In this document: piece by piece, positions 1-7,399 of the stretch | How positions within the stretch are numbered: position 1 is the stretch's first letter | How the letters are laid out: each line of letters starts with the position of its first letter | Source of the DNA: CAMQVM01 sp044433365 | GTDB lineage: Bacteria > Bacteroidota > Bacteroidia > Bacteroidales > Rikenellaceae | DNA length: 24,180 bases | Assembly: GCA_044433365.1 (NCBI GenBank) | Contig: JAWXTR010000041.1 | Span: forward strand, 1 to 24,180 | Reading direction: 5' to 3' | Translations under genes and position numbers: made by a program | Notes under the pieces: generated by a model | What the model saw: only the letters and a program-made list of their open reading frames with translations | What the model was told of the DNA's origin: nothing | The model's database searches: none

Positions 1-116
1 ATATTTTTCACTATTAAATCTCAATATAGAACCACTATATTTTCGATTCAATAGCAAAAAATCTCATCTCCAATAGCACTATTAAAAATACACCAATAAT
101 TATTTTACCCTACTTA
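1..116 (-). repeat. PAL-A palindromic repeat, copy 1 (cut by window start)
   Basis: The reverse complement of this stretch matches 4241-4348 and the start of the copy at 24036, with about one difference in over 100 bases. It ends at 116 with CCCTACTTA, the complement of the TAAGTAGGG end of the other copies. Compared with copy 3, roughly 50 bases of the far end lie outside the window. It sits 36 bases upstream of the lipoprotein gene and is inverted relative to copies 2 and 3. No Bacteroidota-type promoter is evident in it. Confidence 0.9.
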
Positions 117-152
117 AACTCGCAAATTTATACCCCCTAACTACTTTAAAAT

Positions 153-2987
153 ATGAAAAAAACTCTACTTACTAAATCACTACTACTGACTTTAAGTTGT
201 GTTATAATTACAGGTTGTAATTCAACTCAAAAGGAGGCAATTAAGAGCATCGACACACACGAAACCATTATGAAAATTCGCACTGCTAAAAACGGTGACA
301 AACATTATGCTGTAGGCTCATCTTATGATGGGGATATTATCGGTGTAGATTACGATGGTTCTATTTTGTGGCAAACAGTGTTAGATCATGGTATTATGAA
401 TCACGATATGGCGTGCTACGACTTAGATGGCGATGGAGTTGACGAGATTTTAGCTGCAAACGGAAATGGCTCTCTCTACTGCTTAAACCATAAAGGCGAG
501 ATTATTTGGCAATTTAAAGAGAGTGATGCACCAATGTATAGCGTAACAGGCTTTCAAAAAGATGGTAAAGGATATGTAGCTTGTAGTGGCTACGATTTAA
601 ATCTCTACTACATAGACGCAAACGGAGAAAAAGTGGCAGCTATTCCAAGCTCTTCCTACTCTATTAATGATGTTGTAAAGATGAACGATGGCAATGTAAG
701 ACCTGACGACAATAAGCACTCTATCAACTTTATTAGAAAATTTACTGATAAAAGCGGTGAGGATATTTTGGTTGCTCATGGAATTAACCACACAATGAAT
801 ATTTCGGGTAGTCGTGGTGTGTTATATCAATTCAAAGCCTTAGAAAAGAAACCATTTAAAGCAGATAATGTTGAAAATCAAGGTCCTTTTGGCTCTTTTT
901 CAGTCAATCCATATAGTAATAAGAACGAAATATTGATGGGTAGTTCCAATCTAGCTCGAAGAAATATTATATCCTTTACACCTGCCGATTCAAAAGAGAG
1001 ACTTATAGATATAAATAGCTATAAAACCGATAAAATCATCCAATTTGGATATCGTGTTGTGCAGACTGAGGCGGTAGATAGCAAGAATGGGTATAGCTAT
1101 TTTACAAAATATGGCAATAATATTGTTCTTAATGACTCAGATTTTAATATAGATAATGGTGAAATTCTAAAATGTAGATTCTCATTTAACGATATGTGTT
1201 ACGATAGTGACAACAATTTCATAATTTTTGCAAGTGCACAAAGTGGTGGTAGTTGTGTGCATATTATTAATCTTAACAACCCTAAATGGAAGGCTCAATA
1301 CGAAAATTTGGTTCCCAAAGGTAAAATCACCAAAATACTCAACAACTCTGAAAAAGCGAAATTAGAACTTGAGAGCTTTAAAGCCCCAGAATATGAGCGA
1401 GAGCCGCTCCCTGTCTACCTACTTTCTGAAAAGAGAGAGGGCGTAGAAGAGCTAGTCGACTCTCTTAATAGACACTACACAAGCCCTGTTTTTCTTAGTA
1501 GCCTTGGCACCGATAGCGGCTTTGGAACAGATGGGAAAGCTGAAGTTTGGGATAGAGAAAAGGAGCTTACAAGCGAGCGATATATCAATAAAAGAGATCA
1601 GCGTAGAAAATATGTTATGTCGCACGACGAGATTGTTGCTGCGCACTCTATAGGCTATGAGGGTGAACCTGGAGCTGCATTTTGGGGTGGTCATGGCAAC
1701 GACCCATATATGTTTCACCCTAGTTCTCACAAAGAGACCATTGCAAATTCTCAAGGCAAGAAAACCGTACTTATATACCCTGAATTAGAGGAGCATAGTG
1801 ATGAATTTGGCTATGTCCTCGACAATCTTATATATCCATTAGCACAATATTGCATAGGAAAAAATGCAAATATATTTGTACGTACCAAAGCCACCTTTTG
1901 GCAATCTATAGTATATCTACCAATGTGGTCACGCCTAGTTTCGGGTGAGTTTGCCGAAGTATTTATTCCTGCTATGGAGGAGACTACCGACAAATCTATG
2001 GAGCTAAGCCTAGCTTCTCGACTTGGTATGTGGGCTAGTGGTGCTACTAATAGCTGGGGAAGTCGCTGCGCTCGTGATAATGCCAGCTTCGACCGACTAC
2101 GTCAATTTTCGCACCAAAACCTACCCAACAATTTCTTGCGTATGCAGATATACCACACCTCACTTGGTACTCAATATTTTGATAACTATATGGTAGACCA
2201 GCAATATATGTCTCTGCTCTGGACTATGCTAGCAAAAGGTGTAATATATGTTCCAAAACGTAGTGAGATTGTGAGCTTTTCGCCTGTTCATGTTAGTATG
2301 CTAGAGCCTGACCATGAGTGGATTGATAAATCAAACAATGTTAAGTGGACTACATTTTATGATAAAAAATTTGAAGATGAACACAAATATGCCTTTAGCC
2401 GACTAAACGGAACATGGCCAGGAGCAAAAGTTACTGAGTGGGATTTTTCTCGATATGCAGCAGGTGTGGTAGATAGAAGATTAAACTTCTTGCCAAGCTA
2501 CGAAAATGGCATTGTTATGATTACACCTCCGCAAAAGGGTGTAGCAGCCGATTTAGATGCACCACGTGGAAAATTAACCGACCACATCCACCCAATATAT
2601 AAGGATATTATGAGTGAGTATTACACCGATGGTTTCTACTACTATAGTGCCGATGGTAAGGAGAAATATCCTGCTGAGACCTACTACAAAACTATTGAAA
2701 AAGAGATTAAAGAGCGTGCTAAACTTCTCCCAATTACAGTTAAGGGTAAAGTTGCGTGGGTTGCTGCACAATCTGCTCCAAAACATCTAAGACTAACAAT
2801 TGTCGATGGTGGTTATATCAATCCAGATGACCGTGAAGTAGAAATTAGTTTCAATACTATCAAACCAGCAAAAGTGGTCAATATCCTTACGGGTGAAGAG
2901 CTAAAAATAGATAACTCAAAAAGCTATATTACTGTTCCTTGTGGACTTTGTAGCTTTCTTGATATTACTCTTTCTCAAGAGTTATAG
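153..2987 (+). CDS. Exported lipoprotein with N-terminal beta-propeller-like repeats; possible lambda-carrageenase (GH150-like)
   Basis: A 944-residue protein. The N-terminus is a lipoprotein signal ending in a lipobox (ITGC, Cys22), so it should be anchored in the outer or periplasmic membrane leaflet. Residues about 40-160 carry short repeats of PQQ/FG-GAP type, such as YDGSILW and a calcium-loop-like DLDGDGVDE (90-98), suggesting a beta-propeller. The remaining two thirds match no domain I can name with certainty. Length and architecture (about 940 residues, propeller plus large C-terminal part) resemble the lambda-carrageenases of family GH150, and nearby beta-galactosidase and sulfatase genes would suit a sulfated galactan. 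That function is inference from architecture and context; no catalytic motif was identified. It converges on the enoyl-CoA hydratase gene and ends just before a repeat at 2992. Confidence 0.75.
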   Translation: MKKTLLTKSLLLTLSCVIITGCNSTQKEAIKSIDTHETIMKIRTAKNGDKHYAVGSSYDGDIIGVDYDGSILWQTVLDHGIMNHDMACYDLDGDGVDEILAANGNGSLYCLNHKGEIIWQFKESDAPMYSVTGFQKDGKGYVACSGYDLNLYYIDANGEKVAAIPSSSYSINDVVKMNDGNVRPDDNKHSINFIRKFTDKSGEDILVAHGINHTMNISGSRGVLYQFKALEKKPFKADNVENQGPFGSFSVNPYSNKNEILMGSSNLARRNIISFTPADSKERLIDINSYKTDKIIQFGYRVVQTEAVDSKNGYSYFTKYGNNIVLNDSDFNIDNGEILKCRFSFNDMCYDSDNNFIIFASAQSGGSCVHIINLNNPKWKAQYENLVPKGKITKILNNSEKAKLELESFKAPEYEREPLPVYLLSEKREGVEELVDSLNRHYTSPVFLSSLGTDSGFGTDGKAEVWDREKELTSERYINKRDQRRKYVMSHDEIVAAHSIGYEGEPGAAFWGGHGNDPYMFHPSSHKETIANSQGKKTVLIYPELEEHSDEFGYVLDNLIYPLAQYCIGKNANIFVRTKATFWQSIVYLPMWSRLVSGEFAEVFIPAMEETTDKSMELSLASRLGMWASGATNSWGSRCARDNASFDRLRQFSHQNLPNNFLRMQIYHTSLGTQYFDNYMVDQQYMSLLWTMLAKGVIYVPKRSEIVSFSPVHVSMLEPDHEWIDKSNNVKWTTFYDKKFEDEHKYAFSRLNGTWPGAKVTEWDFSRYAAGVVDRRLNFLPSYENGIVMITPPQKGVAADLDAPRGKLTDHIHPIYKDIMSEYYTDGFYYYSADGKEKYPAETYYKTIEKEIKERAKLLPITVKGKVAWVAAQSAPKHLRLTIVDGGYINPDDREVEISFNTIKPAKVVNILTGEELKIDNSKSYITVPCGLCSFLDITLSQEL

Positions 2988-2991
2988 CTGT

Positions 2992-3017
2992 TAATGCGAA
3001 TAAAGGTTTGAAAAGGT
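2992..3017 (+). repeat. PAL-C repeat end (TGCGAATAAAGGTTTGAA)
   Basis: This end begins four bases after the lipoprotein stop codon. The same core, AATAAAGGTTTGAA, recurs at 3086, 15808, 16632 and, inverted, at 3137 and 16801; a diverged form is at 4099. Here only one arm is seen; the stretch to 3079 contains a second repeat type (3026-3053). Confidence 0.7.
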
Positions 3018-3025
3018 GGGTGACC

Positions 3026-3053
3026 TATAGGGAACTTCTAAAATCTGACTTTC
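3026..3053 (+). repeat. PAL-B-type repeat end (GGGAACTTCTAAAATCTGAC)
   Basis: This stretch is nearly identical, in inverse orientation, to 14614-14640. Its GGGAACTTCTAA end also resembles the ends of the 160-bp element at 4349-4508, which suggests a dispersed family of which this is a fragment. Confidence 0.6.
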
Positions 3054-3078
3054 GGAGGGTCATTCGTAAAACTATTAT

Positions 3079-3157
3079 TAATGCCAATAAAGGTTTGAAA
3101 AACCTTCTTTCGCTCGCAAAAAGCGGAAGAAGGTTTTTCAAACCTTTATTGGCATTA
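3079..3157. terminator. PAL-C hairpin acting as likely bidirectional terminator
   Basis: Two 35-base arms (3080-3114 and 3122-3156) pair at 34 of 35 positions around a seven-base loop. The hairpin starts right after the stop of the minus-strand enoyl-CoA hydratase (stop codon at 3158-3160) and lies downstream of the lipoprotein gene, so it separates two converging genes. The arms contain AATAAAGGTTTGAA, shared with other intergenic sites, so it is a member of a repeat family used as a terminator rather than a unique one. Terminator function is inferred. Confidence 0.75.
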
Positions 3158-4003
3158 CTAATTTATCTCTTGAATGTCTAAGAGTTTGCTCTCAAACTTC
3201 CTTTGATTGTCTAAATCATACTGGAATTTTGTTTCGAAAGCTGTTGTAAATCTTTTGATTGCAGGAGTTTTGCTTGTTGCTTGATAAAGTTGGTAAGCCT
3301 CTTCCATAAGTGCTTTTTCGATTGGTAAATCGATTGAAGCATATACAGTTCTTTTGCAAGCAGTGATTGAATCTGCAGGGAATTTTGAAATTCTAGTGGC
3401 TAAATCGCTAACAAATTTACCAATTTTATCACTATCTATCGCTCTATTTACTGTTCCGATACGTTCAGCTTCGTCAGCATCAAAATCACGTGCTCCAAGA
3501 ATAACCTCTAATGCTCTTCCTAAACCACATTGGCGAGCCATTCTCGATGCACCACCGCCACAAGGCAGAATACCCATACCTACCTCCATCTGCATAAAAA
3601 CAGCTTTCCCACGTGCTGCAAAACGCATATCACAAGCAAGTGCAAATTCGTGACCACCGCCACGAGCAAAACCCTCTATTTTAGCAATAGTTGCCTGAGG
3701 TAAAGAGCTTATACGCTCTAAAACCTTTTGTAGATAGAGTAGTTCAACATCTTCACGTGCAACAGCAACTGTCGACATATCTTTTAAAAACTCAATATCG
3801 GCATGAGCAATAAAAAATTCTGGTACATCCGACTGAAAAACAACCACTTTTACATTACGGTCGTCCTCCAACATTTCAGCTAAATGATTAAGATCATCCA
3901 ACTGAGCAATACTTTGAATATTGATTGGAGGTTGATTAAATGTTACGGTTAAAATTGAACCGCTAAGCTCTGTGGCAAAAGTTGAAAAATTTGAATAAGA
4001 CAT
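3158..4003 (-). CDS. Enoyl-CoA hydratase/isomerase family protein
   Basis: A 281-residue cytosolic protein of the crotonase superfamily, which stabilises enolate forms of acyl-CoA thioesters; the classic member hydrates trans-2-enoyl-CoA. The oxyanion-hole regions are visible (IAHADIEF near 66-72 and GFARGGGHEF at 111-120). The two glutamates of true hydratases seem conserved: E140 in QMEVG and E166 in RALEVIL. Length is normal for the family with a slightly extended C-terminus. It stands alone: no acyl-CoA dehydrogenase, thiolase or CoA ligase is nearby, so pathway and substrate are unknown. No TAnnTTTG promoter was found in its upstream spacer. The gene ends against a strong hairpin. Confidence 0.9.
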   Translation of the reverse strand: MSYSNFSTFATELSGSILTVTFNQPPINIQSIAQLDDLNHLAEMLEDDRNVKVVVFQSDVPEFFIAHADIEFLKDMSTVAVAREDVELLYLQKVLERISSLPQATIAKIEGFARGGGHEFALACDMRFAARGKAVFMQMEVGMGILPCGGGASRMARQCGLGRALEVILGARDFDADEAERIGTVNRAIDSDKIGKFVSDLATRISKFPADSITACKRTVYASIDLPIEKALMEEAYQLYQATSKTPAIKRFTTAFETKFQYDLDNQRKFESKLLDIQEIN

Positions 4004-4092
4004 AATTTTAAGATTTTAAATTAATGTATATCCTCTCTTTATCAACTTATGTGCCTAATAAAATGTAATTTGGGTATTTTTATATTTTACTT

Positions 4093-4200
4093 TAATGCGA
4101 ATAATGGTTTGAAAATTTTGGTATTTCTTTGTAAAATTAGTTCAAATTTTTTTATTTTTATTGAAAATGGCTAAAATTTTCAGACATTAATTCGCACTTA
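4093..4200. repeat. Diverged PAL-C element
   Basis: The left end, TAATGCGAATAATGG then TTTGAAAATTTT, is mirrored on the right by AAAATTTTCAGAC then ATTAATTCGCACTTA, giving imperfect inverted ends about 108 bases apart. It lies upstream of the enoyl-CoA hydratase gene in the 542-base spacer 4004-4545, which otherwise holds the PAL-A copy and its PAL-B insertion. Confidence 0.6.
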
Positions 4201-4240
4201 ATAGCTAAATATAGGTAATTCATAATATTGTCTTATATAC

Positions 4241-4572
4241 TAAGTAGGGTAAAATAATTATTGGTGTATTTTTAAAAGTGCTATTGGAGATGAGATTTTT
4301 TGCTATTGAATCGAAAATATAGTGGTTCTATATTGAGATTTAATAGTGGGAACTTCTAATAATTGGATTTTAACGCTTTTTCATTTTGAGGCTTCATCTT
4401 TGAATTTTACAAAATGCACCGTAGGCACCGCTACGCTCACATTTTGCAAAATCCAAATCTAAAACCTCAAAATAAAAAATCGAATAAAACCAATTATTAG
4501 AACTCCCCTAGTGAAAAATATCGCTCCAAGAGTGCTATTAAGAATATGGCAATAATTGTTTTACACTACTTA
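4241..4572 (+). repeat. PAL-A palindromic repeat, copy 2, split by an insertion
   Basis: The element begins TAAGTAGGGTAAAATAATTA and ends with its imperfect complement, AATTGTTTTACACTACTTA. The terminal 49 bases pair at roughly three quarters of positions, and the inner part is also self-complementary, so the uninterrupted element (about 168 bases, judged from copy 3) would form one long hairpin, like a MITE. Copy 3 at 24036 reads straight through the point where this copy holds 160 extra bases (4349-4508). Its right end overlaps the first nine codons of the receptor gene at 4546. Confidence 0.9.
4349..4508. mobile_element. PAL-B, 160-bp palindromic MITE-like insertion inside PAL-A
   Basis: The insertion is flanked by TAGTG on both sides (4344-4348 and 4509-4513), whereas copy 3 has a single TAGTG at this point, so a 5-bp target duplication is apparent. 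The ends (ACTTCTAATAATTGG and CCAATTATTAGAACTCCCC) are inverted repeats. Inner arms also pair (ATTTTGAGGC on the left, AAAACCTCAAAAT on the right), so almost the whole element folds on itself. It contains no coding capacity and would depend on a transposase elsewhere. The exact boundary is ambiguous by one base because the terminal G is shared with the target site. Confidence 0.85.
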
Positions 4573-7344
4573 TATCTTACAGCTGTTTTATTTTTACTGC
4601 TATGTGGTGTTGCTATTGGTCAAGAAAATAGGACAAAACCTAATGTGTCGGGTAAAATTATCGACTCGAAAACAGAAGAGCCTATAAGTTATGCAATAGT
4701 TATATTATCCCCATGGAATATACAAACTATATCAGACATTAACGGAGAGTTTTCAATAACTGCTACCTATGCAGAAGATGCTGAGCTTTTAATAAAACAT
4801 TTAGGGTATATAGATTATCATAAAGAATTTAATATAACAGAATCCGTAAATTTTAATATAAAATTGCAGCAAACAACTCTTAATGTAGGAGAAGTAACTG
4901 TAATGGCAAAGAAAAAGCTAGAAGGAGACAAAGTTGAGATTGACCAGTTAGCAATAGAATATATACAGCCCACCTCATTACACGATATTCTATTACTATT
5001 ACCAGGTAGTGTCTATTCAGCTAATTCAATGTCTAATTTCCAAACTGTTTCTATGAGGCAGGCAGGTAGTGATAGTAATAGTGGGTTAGGACTTGCTATT
5101 ACAATCGACGGTGTTCCACAAACTAGTGATGGTATGCGAAGCCAAATGGTGGGTTTTACAGATGGATCTACAACTAGCTCAACAGACTCTGAAATGCTCT
5201 CAAGAAGCGGAATGAATCAGGGTACAGATTTACGCTATTTGTCAACAGATCATATTGAGAGTGTTGAGGTTACAAAAGGTATCGCTTCGGCAAAATATGG
5301 CAACCTCTCTAGTGGTATGATACAAGTTAATTCGAAAAAAGGAGAATCACCACTAAGAGTTAGGTTAAAGACAGATCTTTCGAATAAACTAGCCTATGTA
5401 GGCAAAGGAATATTACTTCCAAATGATAAAGGAACGTTAAATATTGGGGCTGACTATCTTGTCTCAGCAGAGGATCCTCGTGATGCGATGGATAAATTTA
5501 CACGTCTTACTGCGCAAGCTCTCTACAACAGAGTATGGATGAAAAATAATGGTATGTTTGAACTTGACCTACGATTAAATCAGACGATTTCAACTAATAC
5601 AATGAAAAAAGATGAGCTAACATACGAATACAATGAAGAGTATAATGCAGAGTATTCAAAAAGTGGCTTTATGGCAAAAGGTGTCTTAACAAATAATGCT
5701 GGATGGTTAAATCGACTTGATTTGACAGCTTCGGTTGATTATACAGACGATAAAGTATCTCGTTACAAGAGGGTAATATCTTCAACAGGTGCACTTAGCG
5801 TGCCTTTAGCAACAGAAGAAGGTGAGAATGAGGGAATGTATCTATCGTCATTATATTACAGTCGATATTATTTAGAAAATATACCTATTAATCTACATTT
5901 ACAGGCAAATGCTTTGACAAAAAAAGAGTTGACAAATGATTTCTTTGTAAATTTAGAGTATGGAGCAGAGTATAATATGTCGAAAAATATAGGTGATGGA
6001 GCAGTAATAGAAGATCCTACACTTCCGCCATTTCCACAAGACAATACATATATGCGCCCACGTGCAAACTATACAATTCCTGCTATAATGAACCTTGCTA
6101 CATATCTGCAATCTAATTGGAATTATAAAATTGGTGACAACTCATTAAATGTCGGTTTGGGTGCACGTTTCACTCAAATGTTGAATCTTAGCGAGGAGTA
6201 TAGTTTGCGAGGATATACTATATTTGACCCACGTTTTAGCACCACTTTAAATATAGGATCTAAAGATTCAAAAGTTCGACATGCTATAAGAGCAGGAGTT
6301 GGTGTTGAAAACAAACTTCCTACGCTTGACTATCTATATCCAGAATCTGTCTACAAAGATTTTTATGTAATGAATTATTATAGCAGCAATTCTGCGTATC
6401 GTAGATTAATCACATATACAAATATATATGATGTAACGAACTACGATATAAAGCCAAATAAAAATACTAAATTTGAGATTGGTTATGATATAGGTGTAAG
6501 CGACTGCATATTCTCTTTTACGGGTTTTTATGAGAAATCAAACGATGGATTTGAATACTATAGCTCTTACACTCCAGTAAACTACACCTACTATTACGAG
6601 CTTAGTCCTGAAGCAGATGTTACAGATCGTATTCCTGAAAAATCTGATTTTCTAAGCAAAGATTATAGCCTATTTTACTCTACTTCAAAGGTAGAGAATA
6701 GTCAATCAATAACTAAAAAAGGGTTAGAATATAGATTCGTATTTCCAAAAATAGAGCAACTTTACACACAAATAGAGGTAAATGGTGCCTATTACAGCAC
6801 TGATTATGGTACCTCTTTACCAATGGAGTATTATCCAGGAATAATGATTGCCGACACGCCTTATCAGTACGTGGGAGTGTATGATGAATATCCATATACT
6901 CAAAAAAAACAACTAAATACAAATATCTGGTTTAATACCCATTTTCCACAATTTGGATTGATGCTTACAAATTTCTTCCAATTTGTATGGATAGAGTCTG
7001 AGCAATATTTTGATAACGGTAATATTATACCTAGCTATCTAATAGATACTAATGGTTCTATAATCCCTGTAGAAGGAGATATTTATGATAAAATAAACAA
7101 CAAAGAGGCTGAATTTGTTTATCTAAATCGCTCGATAGACCCTCTTAATTATGCACTTTATAGTGAACCTATATACATGATGTGGACATTAAAAGCAACA
7201 AAAGAGTTTAAAAACCGTGCAAAATTATCTCTCTTTGTAAATAACATAATTGATATAAACCCTGTGTATACCTCTGGTAACTCTACTACTGATAGAACAT
7301 GGGTTAATCCTAATTTTGGAATAGAATTGTTTGTAAATTTTTAA
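4546..7344 (+). CDS. TonB-dependent outer-membrane receptor (SusC/RagA-like or CirA-like)
   Basis: A 932-residue protein. A signal peptide (to about residue 26, ending AIGQ) is followed by a CarboxypepD_reg-like domain (about 34-115, VSGKIIDSKTEEPISYA), a plug domain (about 135-260, with TIDGVPQTSDGM and HIESVEVTKGIASAKYGN) and a 22-strand-type barrel ending in an aromatic residue (ELFVNF). It would import a bound ligand across the outer membrane using TonB energy. No SusD follows; instead a DUF6850-like barrel protein starts three bases later as annotated by its out-of-frame signal peptide. The start codon and first nine codons (MAIIVLHYL) lie inside the end of the PAL-A repeat; no other in-frame start would leave a signal peptide. 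Ligand unknown. Confidence 0.9.
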   Translation: MAIIVLHYLYLTAVLFLLLCGVAIGQENRTKPNVSGKIIDSKTEEPISYAIVILSPWNIQTISDINGEFSITATYAEDAELLIKHLGYIDYHKEFNITESVNFNIKLQQTTLNVGEVTVMAKKKLEGDKVEIDQLAIEYIQPTSLHDILLLLPGSVYSANSMSNFQTVSMRQAGSDSNSGLGLAITIDGVPQTSDGMRSQMVGFTDGSTTSSTDSEMLSRSGMNQGTDLRYLSTDHIESVEVTKGIASAKYGNLSSGMIQVNSKKGESPLRVRLKTDLSNKLAYVGKGILLPNDKGTLNIGADYLVSAEDPRDAMDKFTRLTAQALYNRVWMKNNGMFELDLRLNQTISTNTMKKDELTYEYNEEYNAEYSKSGFMAKGVLTNNAGWLNRLDLTASVDYTDDKVSRYKRVISSTGALSVPLATEEGENEGMYLSSLYYSRYYLENIPINLHLQANALTKKELTNDFFVNLEYGAEYNMSKNIGDGAVIEDPTLPPFPQDNTYMRPRANYTIPAIMNLATYLQSNWNYKIGDNSLNVGLGARFTQMLNLSEEYSLRGYTIFDPRFSTTLNIGSKDSKVRHAIRAGVGVENKLPTLDYLYPESVYKDFYVMNYYSSNSAYRRLITYTNIYDVTNYDIKPNKNTKFEIGYDIGVSDCIFSFTGFYEKSNDGFEYYSSYTPVNYTYYYELSPEADVTDRIPEKSDFLSKDYSLFYSTSKVENSQSITKKGLEYRFVFPKIEQLYTQIEVNGAYYSTDYGTSLPMEYYPGIMIADTPYQYVGVYDEYPYTQKKQLNTNIWFNTHFPQFGLMLTNFFQFVWIESEQYFDNGNIIPSYLIDTNGSIIPVEGDIYDKINNKEAEFVYLNRSIDPLNYALYSEPIYMMWTLKATKEFKNRAKLSLFVNNIIDINPVYTSGNSTTDRTWVNPNFGIELFVNF

Positions 7345-7347
7345 TTG

Positions 7348-7395
7348 ATGAGAAAAATTATATATATATACTACGCTACATCTTCTTTTAGTTAG
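7348..7395 (+). other. Out-of-frame signal-peptide leader with (TA)6 tract (7359-7370)
   Basis: An ATG three bases after the receptor stop opens a 15-codon reading frame that ends at TAG 7393-7395. With one more TA unit the same frame would read MRKIIYIYTTLHLLLV then SIMDVMAQ and run on into the ORF at 7400, giving a normal signal peptide with an AQ cleavage site. With six TA units it is out of frame. Either a slippage-prone switch, a fixed mutation or a sequencing error in the A5/(TA)6 stretch would explain this. Confidence 0.7.
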
Positions 7396-7399
7396 CATA

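Noticed and set aside
3354..3653. 99-codon plus-strand frame opposite the enoyl-CoA hydratase gene
   Set aside because: Antisense shadow of a gene with conserved catalytic residues.
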